Origin: Bog-473 sp963817735
Lineage (GTDB): Bacteria; Actinomycetota; Acidimicrobiia; Acidimicrobiales; RAAP-2
Reading direction: 5' to 3'
Assembly (NCBI GenBank): GCA_963817735.1
Contig: CAWFPP010000004.1
Coordinates: forward strand, 62,001-126,000
Length of the DNA stretch: 64,000 nt
A program made the position numbers and the translations under genes. Position 1 is the stretch's first letter, and every line of letters begins with the position of its first letter. Below, piece after piece: positions 47,701-55,033 of this stretch. The notes under the pieces are model-generated. The model ran no database searches. It saw only the letters and a program-made list of their open reading frames with translations, and was not told the origin of the DNA.

Positions 47701-48282
47701 GTGCCGTCGGTGGCCTACGGCCACTTCGCCGCCAACGCCGAGGGCAACGACCTCGTCATCTGGAAAGACGAGAGCCGGTCCTCGGAGTGGATGCGCTTCA
47801 CCTTCCCCCGCCAGCGCAAGGAGCCGTGGCTCTGCATCTCGGACTTCTTCCGCCCCAGCGGGTCGGGTGACGAGGACTTCGCCAGCTTCATGCTCTGCAC
47901 CATCGGCGCCCGGGCCTCGGAGGAGACGGCGCGGCTGTTCGCCGAGAACCACTACCAGGAGTACCTCTTCCTGCACGGCCTCAGCGTCGAGATGGCCGAG
48001 GCCACGGCGGAGTACTGGCACCGCCGGATCCGCGAGGAGCTCGGCTTCGCCGGCGAGGACGGCCCGACCCTGACCGGCCTCTTCCGCCAGCAGTACCGCG
48101 GCGGCCGCTATTCCTGGGGGTACCCGGCCTGCCCCGACCTCGACGACAACGCCAAGGTCGTGGAGCTCCTGGGCGGGGACCGCATCGGCGTCACGGTCAG
48201 CGAGGGTTTCCAGCTCAACCCCGAGCAGACGACCGACGCCATCATCTGCCACCACCCCGAGGCCAAGTACTTCGTGGCGTGA
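44764..48282 (+). CDS. metH: Cobalamin-dependent methionine synthase
   Basis: Transfers methyl from 5-methyltetrahydrofolate to homocysteine via cobalamin. GTG 44764 (or 44770) gives about 1170 residues. Domains: homocysteine-binding (about 20-340; VVGLNCATGP and GGCCGTTPAH zinc cysteines), pterin-binding (about 365-630; VGERTNANGSKAFREAM, MVDSTEGPVARAALEWLGG), B12 cap and binding (about 660-890; GDVHDIGKNLVDIILTNNG with the lower-ligand His, VGMSG-like IGMSGLLVKSTLIMREN) and AdoMet reactivation domain (about 940-1170; ending RIGVTVSEGFQLNPEQTTDA). One uninterrupted frame. No cobalamin riboswitch fits in the short upstream gap. Confidence 0.95.
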   Translation: MSVATPSPELLGRLDPSASTYLQALRERVVIFDGAMGTNLQLLGLGPDDFGGPDLEGCNEWLVETRPDVVAQVHRSFYEVGCDVVETDTFGSTSVVLAEYGKADQARDLTRRAAELACAVRDEFSTPERPRWVAGSMGPGTKFPTLGHISYADFRDAYEEQALGLLEGGVDLLLIETQFDMLSIKAAVNGARRAMVALDRYVPLQCQVTIELTGRMLPGTEIGAALTVLDAMQVDVVGLNCATGPVEMSEALRHLSGASRVPIACVPNAGLPSVVDGNMHYDLTPEDLAAHLHRFVTEFGVTAIGGCCGTTPAHLAAVVERCAGATPAARTPEHEPAAASIYTSVPFAQDSSYLAVGERTNANGSKAFREAMLDADWDTCVGMARDQVKEGSHLIDVCVDYTGADGVSDMHEVASRFCTQSSVPLMVDSTEGPVARAALEWLGGRPILNSVNLEEGDEPGTRLDTFLRLAREFGAAVVCTCIDEEGQARTAEWKLRAARNIRDIAVERYGLAPEDLLFDPLALPLSTGMEESREDGIETIEGIRRIKAELPGVSTILGLSNVSFGLNPAARQVLNSVFLHECVEAGLDSAIVHASKILPLSRIDDRAKEVCLDLVYNRRTDDYDPLQELLSLFEGVKADTGPAEDHSDWPVDRRLSQRIIDGNRNGLEDDLTEALESGTEALAIVNDILLEGMKVVGERFASGEMQLPFVLQSAETMKAAVAFLEPHMEKSDQGGKGTVVLATVKGDVHDIGKNLVDIILTNNGYLVVNLGIKIGINEMVNAVEEHKADAIGMSGLLVKSTLIMRENLVELNDRSLSNIPVLLGGAALTRTYVERDLREVYDGRLFYGRDAFEGLRTMDRLVELKRNGEEDPLFGREISERNVPRRSRLDQQDTTPVEGQPARADVASDNALFTPPFVGTRVAVGIPIDEVAEYLNLTALFRNQWGFRPENGENDTEFKDRVKATLREQLGKAKEADLLVPSVAYGHFAANAEGNDLVIWKDESRSSEWMRFTFPRQRKEPWLCISDFFRPSGSGDEDFASFMLCTIGARASEETARLFAENHYQEYLFLHGLSVEMAEATAEYWHRRIREELGFAGEDGPTLTGLFRQQYRGGRYSWGYPACPDLDDNAKVVELLGGDRIGVTVSEGFQLNPEQTTDAIICHHPEAKYFVA

Positions 48283-49139
48283 GGACGATCCGGGCCTGGC
48301 GCTGGGCCTGGTGCTGGTGCTGGGCCCGGCCCGGTGGAGCGGCCATCTTGGCGGGCTGGGGCCTCCTGCTCGTGATGGTCGTGGGCTCCTGCGCACCCGC
48401 CGGCGCCACCACCACGCTCGACACGGTGGTGATCCCCAACCTCGGCCCGGGCTACGCCGTGACCTCGCAGGGACCGCTCAACTCCGCACAGTTCGCCTCC
48501 AACGCGCCGGACCCGGCGGCTGCCGCCGGGGCACTGTCCACGCTCGGCAAGTCCATCTCGACCTACGAGCGGGTGTGGCAGGCCGACGGTGGCCTCAACC
48601 AGGTGCAGGATCTCTTGGTCCGCTTCCCGGACGCGACGGGGGCGCAGGTGTTCCTGCAGGCGGCCCAGCACTCCCTGGAGTCGGGTGAGATCGTGAGCTC
48701 GAACCCGCTGGCGTCCATCCCCGGCGCCCGTCGCGTCACCTACTTCGCGGCGACCAACCAGGATGGTGTGGGCGAGGCTGTGACCATGCGCGCCGGCGTA
48801 TACGTCGACCTGCTGTCGTTCTTCTCGGCGGCATCGGGCAACGCACAGCCCATCTCCCCCGCCGACGCCGAGCGGGTGGCCAAGGCCCAGTACACCGCCA
48901 TGGTGCAGGCGCCCGGCGGCGCGACCACCGGCTCGACCACCCCGGCCGACCGCACCAAGGAGACCGTCTCGGCGGGCACCATCCTGCTGGCCGTGGTCGT
49001 CGTGGCGGTCCTGGCGCTGGCGGTGGCCACGCCCGCCCTGCTCCGGCGGCGGCGGCGGGACTCCGCGGCGGCGACCGTGCTGCCTGCCGTGCCGTCAGGC
49101 CGCGACGCGGTTGACGATCTCCGCGAACACCACGGGTGA
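48279..49139 (+). CDS. Predicted exported protein with C-terminal membrane anchor
   Basis: 286 residues starting at a GTG that overlaps the metH stop (GTGA). N-terminal signal sequence (after a Trp-rich basic start, AAILAGWGLLLVMVVGSCAP; the GSC could be a lipobox), a soluble region of about 180 residues (GYAVTSQGPLNSAQF, ISTYERVWQADGGLNQVQD, PGARRVTYFAATNQDGVGEA, VTMRAGVYVDLLSFFSA) and a C-terminal TM helix (ILLAVVVVAVLALAVATPAL) followed by RRRRR. No family recognised. The 3' end overlaps the convergent hydrolase by 45 bp. Coupling to metH may be accidental. Confidence 0.65.
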   Translation: MRTIRAWRWAWCWCWARPGGAAILAGWGLLLVMVVGSCAPAGATTTLDTVVIPNLGPGYAVTSQGPLNSAQFASNAPDPAAAAGALSTLGKSISTYERVWQADGGLNQVQDLLVRFPDATGAQVFLQAAQHSLESGEIVSSNPLASIPGARRVTYFAATNQDGVGEAVTMRAGVYVDLLSFFSAASGNAQPISPADAERVAKAQYTAMVQAPGGATTGSTTPADRTKETVSAGTILLAVVVVAVLALAVATPALLRRRRRDSAAATVLPAVPSGRDAVDDLREHHG

Positions 49140-49829
49140 CGTGACGGGGAGCAGATGGCCCGAGTCGAGGCGGACGACCTCGACCGGAGGAGGAAGGCGC
49201 TGCGCCATGACCTCCTGCATCTCGGGTCGAATCGGACGGTCCTTCTCGTTCAGCACGTAGGTGATGGGCACGCCCGCCACGACGGACCAGTGGACGGGCT
49301 GGAAGTAGTGGTGCACCGTGTCCTCGACAGAGCGGGCGGGATCGGTGACGAAGGCCAGGGTGGCGTCACTCAGCGGATCGCCACCGTAGGAACGCCGGAG
49401 CGACTCGGGGTCGGAGGGGGCGGGCAGGGTGATGGAACGACCGTCCTTCTCTGCAGCCGCCACGGCCAGGCGCAAGCCGTCACGGTGGCGTTCCTGCATG
49501 CATTCGATGCCGCACTCGCCCTCCCCCGGTACCAGTGCTGCATTGAGGACGATCGCGCCGACGCGGCCTCCGAGCGCGGCGACCACACCGGGCACCACGA
49601 GGCCTCCGGAAGAGTGCGCCACGAGCGTGACCGGTCCGCCGGGTGCGCCCGCCTCGACGTCGGCCACCACGGACGCCACCTCCCGCTCGACGGTCAGCGT
49701 GGCCAGGTCCGCCGGCCGAGCGCGACGGCCGGGCAGATCGACGACGATCGGCTTTCGATGGAGGAGCGGCACGAGGCGGTCCCAGAACGCGCCGGTCGCA
49801 CCGCCACCGTGGATCAGCACCACGGTCAC
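49095..49829 (-). CDS. Alpha/beta hydrolase
   Basis: 244 residues, intact: TVVLIHGGGATGAFWDRLVP (H-G-G-G oxyanion), KPIVVDLPGRRARPADL, PVTLVAHSSGGLVVPGVVAA (nucleophile in HSSGG), VPITYVLNEKDRPIRPEMQE (acid region) and VVRLDSGHLLPVTSPVVFAE (His). The AHSSGG form and the small cap match salicylate-esterase/HNL-like actinobacterial hydrolases. No operon partner. The substrate is unknown. Confidence 0.85.
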   Translation of the reverse strand: MTVVLIHGGGATGAFWDRLVPLLHRKPIVVDLPGRRARPADLATLTVEREVASVVADVEAGAPGGPVTLVAHSSGGLVVPGVVAALGGRVGAIVLNAALVPGEGECGIECMQERHRDGLRLAVAAAEKDGRSITLPAPSDPESLRRSYGGDPLSDATLAFVTDPARSVEDTVHHYFQPVHWSVVAGVPITYVLNEKDRPIRPEMQEVMAQRLPPPVEVVRLDSGHLLPVTSPVVFAEIVNRVAA

Positions 49830-49927
49830 GACGGGTCGGCTCCCTCGGCGTATGGCACGGCGGCGGAGACTAGTGCCGCCACGGCGGACCCAGCCCGTTG
49901 CCGGGTCGCCTCAGTAGGATCCGTCCG

Positions 49928-50347
49928 GTGACGTCGGTCGGGGCCACAGGGCAGAGCGCACCCATCACCGGGCTATCGCACGTGCAGCTGCTCGTGTCCG
50001 ACGTGGCAGCCAGTGCGAAGTGGTACAGCGCCGTTCTGGGCCTCGCCCCCTTCGCTGAGGACCCCGAAACCGGCTACGTGGCGCTGCAGCACCGCGGCGG
50101 GCGGTTCGTCGTGGTGCTGACCAGGGCGCCGATGGCGCGCCAGGCTCCGCCCGATCCGGCTGATTCGGCCGGCAACGGGCTGGATCACCTGGCGCTGGCC
50201 GTCCCCGACGGGGCCGCGCTCGAGGCCTGGGCCGTCCATCTGACCGAGATGGGCTTCGACCACGAGGGCGTCGTGCTCGAAGGAGGCCATCCATCGCTTC
50301 AGCTCCGCGATCCCGACGGCATTGCCATCGAGCTGGTGGCGCCCTGA
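49928..50347 (+). CDS. VOC/glyoxalase-superfamily protein
   Basis: 139 residues from GTG 49928. GLSHVQLLVSDVAASAKWYS, AVLGLAPFAEDPETGYVAL, VVVLTRAPMARQAPPDPADS, GLDHLALAVPDGAALEAWAV and DPDGIAIELVAP. Metal ligands His (SHVQ), His (DHLA) and Glu (IELV) are visible. Such single-domain VOC proteins are dioxygenases, isomerases or resistance proteins; nothing here decides which. Confidence 0.75.
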   Translation: MTSVGATGQSAPITGLSHVQLLVSDVAASAKWYSAVLGLAPFAEDPETGYVALQHRGGRFVVVLTRAPMARQAPPDPADSAGNGLDHLALAVPDGAALEAWAVHLTEMGFDHEGVVLEGGHPSLQLRDPDGIAIELVAP

Positions 50348-50354
50348 GTAGGTC

Positions 50355-50687
50355 TCAGCCCCAATCCGTGAATTTGCGGAACCGGGACTTCTTCGCGACG
50401 GGCGCTGCCGGCTCCCTCACCGCTTCCGCTCGGTTGGCCCGCAGCCACCTCATCAACCCGTCCCCGTCGTCGAAGACGATCTCCTGGTCGGTCTCCATGA
50501 CGTAGAGGCGGACGGATCCTCGGTCGGCCGTGACCGAGAATTCGATCTTGCCGTTGACGACGAAGCACCACAGTGGCGTCGCCCCCGGCGTCGATCTCGG
50601 TTCGAGTCGCCATCCGGGCCGGCCCCCGAGCAGCTCGAGGATCTCATTCGTCATCGAGCCGCTACCAGGGGTCATGTGCATCTCCAC
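50355..50687 (-). CDS. Small protein of unknown function
   Basis: 110 residues, or 99 from the internal ATG at 50654 (MTNEILELLGGRPGWRLEPR). One compact segment, ATPLWCFVVNGKIEFSVTAD, RGSVRLYVMETDQEIVFDDG and LMRWLRANRAEA, predicted alpha-beta; a basic tail (KKSRFRKFTDWG). No family recognised. No signal peptide. Convergent with the VOC gene, 7 bp between their ends. Confidence 0.55.
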   Translation of the reverse strand: MEMHMTPGSGSMTNEILELLGGRPGWRLEPRSTPGATPLWCFVVNGKIEFSVTADRGSVRLYVMETDQEIVFDDGDGLMRWLRANRAEAVREPAAPVAKKSRFRKFTDWG

Positions 50688-50715
50688 ATCTTCGTGCTCG
50701 TGGTCGACCAGCGCA

Positions 50716-51387
50716 TCAGACGGTTCCCATGACCTCGACCGGCTCTGGCTCTGGCTCTGGCTCTGCGGGGGGCGCTTGGGACGGCGCGGGCGTCATGATG
50801 GCGGCCCCCTCCGTGACGATGCCGACGGACAGCAGGATGGAGCCGACGCAGTCGAGCGGCCTGTGCCAGTACGCGCCGACCACCGCCACCGACATCAGGA
50901 GGGTCCAGGCGGCACCGAAGGCGATGGTGATGACCCGGGCCGCGTTCCCGAGCACGGGGTAGAGAGCGAACCACATGGCCAGCGCCGTGGCGCACACGGC
51001 GACCACGTTCCCGGATGGGAAGCTGAGCTGCCCGCCGAGCAACGAGTGGACCGCCGGCTTGGCGATCTGGTCGCCGATCAGGAAGGCGGCTGCGGCGAAT
51101 CCGGCCAGTACCACCACCCGCAACAGGACGCCTTGAAGTGCGCCGTAGACCACGCCGGCGACGAAGACGGTGGCGATCATCGGAACGGCGAGGAGCTCGG
51201 CGATATCGATCCAACGGTACACGTCGCCCCAACTGTCGGCCCTCGGCGGGGGGCCGAGCAAGTGCACCGCGTGGTGCTCCAAACCGTACGCGCCGAAGCC
51301 CCGTGACACGGCGATGCCCAAGAGCTCCGTTGCCAGCAGGCTCACGAGGGCGATGAGGGCGAGCCGGACGCGTGACACGGACACCAA
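50716..51387 (-). CDS. PAP2-superfamily membrane protein
   Basis: 223 residues with five or six TM helices. The PAP2 core is incomplete but recognisable: LGGQLSFPSGNVVAVCATAL (S-G-H-type motif with Asn in place of His: SFPSGN) and VVGAYWHRPLDCVGSILLSV (the H-R-x2-D-x3-G active-site motif). The N-terminal K-x6-RP motif is not visible, and Asn replaces the second catalytic His, so activity as a lipid phosphatase is doubtful. The tail is a run of Glu-Pro dipeptides from a hexanucleotide repeat. TTG 51387 or GTG 51384 start. Confidence 0.7.
   Translation of the reverse strand: MVSVSRVRLALIALVSLLATELLGIAVSRGFGAYGLEHHAVHLLGPPPRADSWGDVYRWIDIAELLAVPMIATVFVAGVVYGALQGVLLRVVVLAGFAAAAFLIGDQIAKPAVHSLLGGQLSFPSGNVVAVCATALAMWFALYPVLGNAARVITIAFGAAWTLLMSVAVVGAYWHRPLDCVGSILLSVGIVTEGAAIMTPAPSQAPPAEPEPEPEPVEVMGTV
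50741..50764 (+). repeat. Four tandem GGCTCT units in the PAP2-like gene
   Basis: Hexamer GGCTCT four times, read on the minus strand as Glu-Pro dipeptides in the tail of the PAP2-like protein. Unit changes keep the frame, so copy-number variation would alter tail length only. Confidence 0.85.
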
Positions 51388-51641
51388 CGCTACGTGGACG
51401 GGCGGCCCCCTTGTTCTCGCTCACCGGATCAGAGCGGCGATCACGGCTCCTGCGCTCCGTCGCTCGGCACACCCGGTCGGCCCTTCCGACGCCTGGGGGT
51501 GCCCTCCGGGCTCACGGATCGACGGCCCAGCGCGGTCCGGCTCCCGGGTCTGTGCGGCAGCTGAGTCCGAGCCCGTACGACATGGGCTGAACGCCCGGGA
51601 CAGGCGCAGGGCATCGCAGTATCGTGACGGACGACGCAAGC

Positions 51642-51648
51642 AAGGAGG
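51642..51648 (+). promoter_or_regulatory. Shine-Dalgarno AAGGAGG deciding a GTG start
   Basis: AAGGAGG lies five bases before GTG 51654. The in-frame GTG 51624 upstream has no such site, so the shorter VOC protein is preferred. Confidence 0.75.
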
Positions 51649-51653
51649 ACATC

Positions 51654-52049
51654 GTGCCCGAGTTCCCTGGCCTCACCCATGTTGCACTCACCGTCACCGA
51701 CCTTGACCGCAGCCGTCCGTGGTACCAAAACCTCATCGGGAGCCCGCCGGTGCTCGACGAGGACACGGGACCCTTTCACCATGCGGTGTGGCTGCTGGGC
51801 GGCCAAACGTTGGTGGGTCTCCACCAATTTCACGATCCACATGGATCCGACCCGTTCGACGAGCGGCAACCGGGTCTGGACCACCTGGCGTTCGCCTGCG
51901 CGAACCGCGCCGAGCTCGAGCAGTGGGAGTCGAGACTCAACGAGTTGGGCATCGAGAACGGCGGGGTGGTTGACGCTCCGTACGGTTCGGGGCTCTCGTT
52001 CCGCGATCCCGACAACATCGCGCTGGAGTTCTTCGCCCCGCCGGGGTGA
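51654..52049 (+). CDS. VOC/glyoxalase-superfamily protein
   Basis: 131 residues from GTG 51654. PEFPGLTHVALTVTDLDRSR, WYQNLIGSPPVLDEDTGPF, TLVGLHQFHDPHGSDPFDER, GLDHLAFACANRAELEQWES and SFRDPDNIALEFFAPPG. Ligands His (THVA), His (LHQF), His (DHLA) and Glu (LEFF) could form a metal site. Not close to the VOC gene at 49.9 kb in sequence. Specific reaction unknown. Confidence 0.8.
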   Translation: MPEFPGLTHVALTVTDLDRSRPWYQNLIGSPPVLDEDTGPFHHAVWLLGGQTLVGLHQFHDPHGSDPFDERQPGLDHLAFACANRAELEQWESRLNELGIENGGVVDAPYGSGLSFRDPDNIALEFFAPPG

Positions 52050-52088
52050 CCCTCGGTGACGGCGATCCCATTCACCGGCTAACCGGAT

Positions 52089-52496
52089 TCAGGTTCCGTC
52101 TCCGACACCCAACGCGCGCCGTAGCCCTTCGACGTCGGCGACGGTCACGGTAAGGGCCGAATGCCCGCTTCGCCGAAGCGGTGATCCCACCTTCTCGACG
52201 AAGTGGATGCACAGGCCTTGCTCGTGGTTCGTGCCGAAGGTCAAACCGTCGTCGACCCGAGACATGCGAATCCCGACCGAAGTCCACCAGCGGTAGTCCC
52301 GGGTGACGTGTGCCTCTGCAATGTTCGATCGCGGCGTGGTGACCTTGACGAGTCCGAATGTCGCGACGAAAAGCCCGTCGGACGTCAAAGTGACGCCGTC
52401 TCGCGAGGGTCGCAGCAGGAAAGGCAGCAATACCGGCAGATAACGCCGGTCGATGGCATAGGCGAAGTGCTGTGTGACTCCCCCGGTCACTCCCAC
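52089..52496 (-). CDS. Conserved protein of unknown function
   Basis: 135 residues: VTQHFAYAIDRRYLPVLLPF, RDGVTLTSDGLFVATFGLVK, VTTPRSNIAEAHVTRDYRWW, TSVGIRMSRVDDGLTFGTNH, EQGLCIHFVEKVGS and SALTVTVADVEGLRRALG. The 'TLT.dG.fvAtFG...v.TP..Ni..ahvt..YRWW' string is one I recall from many actinobacterial genomes without assigned function; the fold resembles small PH-like or lipocalin-like beta-barrels (guess). Start GTG 52496. No signal peptide. Confidence 0.65.
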   Translation of the reverse strand: MGVTGGVTQHFAYAIDRRYLPVLLPFLLRPSRDGVTLTSDGLFVATFGLVKVTTPRSNIAEAHVTRDYRWWTSVGIRMSRVDDGLTFGTNHEQGLCIHFVEKVGSPLRRSGHSALTVTVADVEGLRRALGVGDGT

Positions 52497-52505
52497 TCGG
52501 CTCTT

Positions 52506-53177
52506 CTAGCTGCGGGTATCCGGCTTGAACATCTGCAGCGTGGTCCCGCAGTATCGGCAATACACGACGTCCAGGGTCAGCGGGCTGGCGTTCTCGTCGT
52601 CCGCTGGAACCGACATGCTGCGAAATCGAACCGCCCTCACGAGGACGGAGGCGCAGTGCGGGCAGGATGCGTCCCTCGACGGAGAGACCTGTGGCGTCGC
52701 CGCGGGGCGCTCTTCCTGGCTCTCGCCGGCCTGCGGCTCCGGTCCACCCGTAATCAGTTCATTTACTGCTTGTCGCACACGGTAGAGATCGACGCCGAGC
52801 CCAACGAGCACATGGGCCGCCACCCCATCTCCCTCCCGCACGAGGCCCAGGAGAATGTGCTCAGTTCCTATGTAGCTGTGGTTGTACTGCAGCGCCTCAC
52901 GGAGCGCGAGCTCCAGGACCTTCTTGGCCCGCGGGGTGAATGGTGGCGAGGCACCAGGGACACTGCCCGATATCCCGACCAGCTCCACGACCTTTTCTCG
53001 CACGGTCTCGAAAGAGACCCCGAGTGACCGCAATGCCTCGGCCCCGAGTCCGTCGCCCTCCCGGATCAATCCGAGGAGGATGTGCTCGGTGCCGATGAAG
53101 GAGTGGTTGAGCAGGCGGGCTTCCTCCTGCGCCAGCGTCAAGACACGCCGCGCCCGGTCGGTAAAGCGTTCGAACAC
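52506..53177 (-). CDS. Stand-alone Clp-N (ClpC N-terminal repeat) protein with C-terminal zinc ribbon
   Basis: 223 residues, intact. Two Clp-N repeats: MFERFTDRARRVLTLAQEEA, LNHSFIGTEHILLGLIREGD, then FTPRAKKVLELALREALQYN and HSYIGTEHILLGLVREGDGV. These match the ClpC1 N-domain that binds adaptors, phosphoarginine or substrates. There is no AAA+ module; instead a linker and CPHC ... CRYC, a four-Cys zinc ribbon (residues about 171-214). ClpC2-type proteins of mycobacteria are also orphan Clp-N proteins. It could sequester ClpC ligands or serve as an adaptor (inference). Confidence 0.85.
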   Translation of the reverse strand: MFERFTDRARRVLTLAQEEARLLNHSFIGTEHILLGLIREGDGLGAEALRSLGVSFETVREKVVELVGISGSVPGASPPFTPRAKKVLELALREALQYNHSYIGTEHILLGLVREGDGVAAHVLVGLGVDLYRVRQAVNELITGGPEPQAGESQEERPAATPQVSPSRDASCPHCASVLVRAVRFRSMSVPADDENASPLTLDVVYCRYCGTTLQMFKPDTRS

Positions 53178-53257
53178 GTCGGAAAGGGTACCCGTCGGCT
53201 CCGGGCCTCTGTGCGCGTCTGCCGGCGACCCCTCGGTGCCCCCCTGGGCCGCCTCAG

Positions 53258-53782
53258 CTACCAGCCCACAGCGCCATCGATGAGCTCCCGGATCAGATCC
53301 GCGTGCCCATTGTGCCGGGCGTACTCCTCAATCATGTGGACGTAGATCCACCTCAGAGTGCAGGGCTCTCCCCTTCGGGTCTCACCTGTGTCGTCGAGGG
53401 AGCGGGACGCTGCGGCCTTTCGGCTCTCCTCGCACTCCGTTTGCCACATCGCCAGATCCTCGGCCCAATCGGCCTCCTCGAGGCCCAGGAGGTCGCTGTC
53501 CTCGACTTCGGGGTCATACCAGATGTACGGAGCATTGGCCTCGCGCTGGAGAACCCTGCGGAACCAGGAGCGCTCGACCTCACCCATGTGCCGGACGAGC
53601 CCGTGCAGAGAGAGGTTCGAACTGGCCACCGGACGACGTCTGCGCTCCTCATCGTTCAGGGCTTCGGTTTTGAGGATCAGCGTCACCCGGTGGAACTCCA
53701 GCCAGGCCTCGAGCATCTCCCGCTCGGAGAGGCCATTCATGCTCGGCTCGGTTCGCCGCGAGTCCACGATGTCTTCCACCAT
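53258..53782 (-). CDS. DinB/DUF664 (mycothiol-transferase-like) protein
   Basis: About 174 residues from ATG 53782. LSEREMLEAWLEFHRVTLIL, LSLHGLVRHMGEVERSWFRR, VLQREANAPYIWYDPEVEDS, and TLRWIYVHMIEEYARHNGHA form the four-helix bundle with three His ligands (HGLVRHMGEVE, HMIEEYARHNGH), the usual DUF664 pattern. In actinobacteria such proteins include mycothiol-dependent S-transferases. The substrate is unknown. Confidence 0.85.
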   Translation of the reverse strand: MVEDIVDSRRTEPSMNGLSEREMLEAWLEFHRVTLILKTEALNDEERRRRPVASSNLSLHGLVRHMGEVERSWFRRVLQREANAPYIWYDPEVEDSDLLGLEEADWAEDLAMWQTECEESRKAAASRSLDDTGETRRGEPCTLRWIYVHMIEEYARHNGHADLIRELIDGAVGW

Positions 53783-53856
53783 GAGGTTGAATCTACCCAA
53801 ACCTCTCCCCGCCGCGACCAGGCAACCAGGATGCGGAATGTCGCGCTACCGCGTCT

Positions 53857-55014
53857 TCAACGCGGCGCGCGAGGCATCCCCAACCCGATCATGGCGATGA
53901 TGTCGCGCTGCACCTCGTTTGTCCCTCCGCCGAAGGTGAAGATGGTCTGGCTCCGGGCCTGGTTCTCCAAGCGGCCTCGCAGGATCGCGCCCGCCGATCC
54001 CTCGACCAGGTACCCCGCCTGACCGACCACTTCGAGGAGGAGTCGGTAGACCTCGAGTGAGAGCTCGGTGCCGTAGACCTTGGTGGCCGAGGCGTCGGCG
54101 GGATTGAGCCCCTTGCCGGAGCCCCACGCGAGCTTCCAGTTCAACAGCTTGAGCACGTCGATCTTCGCGTGGGCCCTGGCCAGCATGATCTGGGCCCACT
54201 CGTGATCCAACACCGTGCGACCATCCCGGAGGCGGTGCATCTGCGCCCAGCGCCTGACCTCCAGCAGACTTCGCAGCAGGCCCGAGGCAGGGCAGAGCGC
54301 CACTCGTTCGTGGTTCAGCTGGTTGGTGATCAGCTTCCAGCCCTGGTTCTCCGTGCCGACGAGGTTCTCTGCCGGCACTCGAACATCTTCGTAGAACGTC
54401 GTGCTCGTGATGTCGCCCGCGATGGTGGGCAATGGCGTCCAATGAAAGCCCGGTGAGTCCACGGGGACGATGAAGACCGACAGGCCCTTGTGCTTGGGAG
54501 CATCGGGGTCGGTCCGTGCCGCCAGCCAGACGTAGTCGGCATACTGAATGGCGCTGGTGAAGATCTTCTGGCCGTTGATCACGTACTCGTCCCCGTCACG
54601 CACGGCCCGCGTCTTGAGCGAGGCGAGGTCGGTGCCGGCCGACGGCTCGGTGTAGCCGATGGAGAAGTGGACCTCTCCCTTGAGGATGCCCGGAAGGAGT
54701 CGTGTCTTCTGTTCGTCGGTGCCGAGAGCCATGAGCGTCGGGCCCACGCTGTTCAAGGTGAGGAGCGGGAGAGGCACTCCCGCCCAGTGTGACTCCTCGA
54801 CAAAGATCATCTGATCGATCGGTCCCCGGGCTTGACCGCCGTACTCGACCGGCCACCCGATGCCCAGCCAGCCGTCCTGCCCCATATGGCGGACGTAGCG
54901 GATATACGACGCCTCGTCCGAAGAGGAACCTTCGACCTTCGTCACGAGGTCTTCGAAGTAGCCGCGCAGCTGGCGCTGCAGGCTGAGTTGTTCCTCCGTC
55001 AGCTCCAGGTACAC
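53857..55014 (-). CDS. Acyl-CoA dehydrogenase
   Basis: FAD-dependent alpha,beta-dehydrogenation of acyl-CoA. GTG 55014 (VYLELTEEQLSLQRQLRGYF) gives 385 residues; a longer ATG start (55089) overlaps the DyP gene. Core: HMGQDGWLGIGWPVEYGGQA, IGYTEPSAGTDLASLKTRAV (FAD), YVINGQKIFTSAIQYADYVW, GDITSTTFYEDVRVPAENLV, NHERVALCPASGLLRS and IFTFGGGTNEVQRDIIAMIG near the C-terminus. The usual catalytic Glu position cannot be assigned with confidence, since the family places it variably. The AcdB-type resembles heteromeric steroid side-chain FadE subunits. Confidence 0.88.
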   Translation of the reverse strand: MYLELTEEQLSLQRQLRGYFEDLVTKVEGSSSDEASYIRYVRHMGQDGWLGIGWPVEYGGQARGPIDQMIFVEESHWAGVPLPLLTLNSVGPTLMALGTDEQKTRLLPGILKGEVHFSIGYTEPSAGTDLASLKTRAVRDGDEYVINGQKIFTSAIQYADYVWLAARTDPDAPKHKGLSVFIVPVDSPGFHWTPLPTIAGDITSTTFYEDVRVPAENLVGTENQGWKLITNQLNHERVALCPASGLLRSLLEVRRWAQMHRLRDGRTVLDHEWAQIMLARAHAKIDVLKLLNWKLAWGSGKGLNPADASATKVYGTELSLEVYRLLLEVVGQAGYLVEGSAGAILRGRLENQARSQTIFTFGGGTNEVQRDIIAMIGLGMPRAPR

Positions 55015-55033
55015 GTGGTATTCCGTCCAGCGC

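Noticed and set aside
44677..48396. A 1239-codon open frame antisense to metH
   Set aside because: Low-complexity His/Arg/Leu/Gly-rich translation with no family motif; it is the mirror of a GC-rich coding frame, and MetH on the plus strand is complete.
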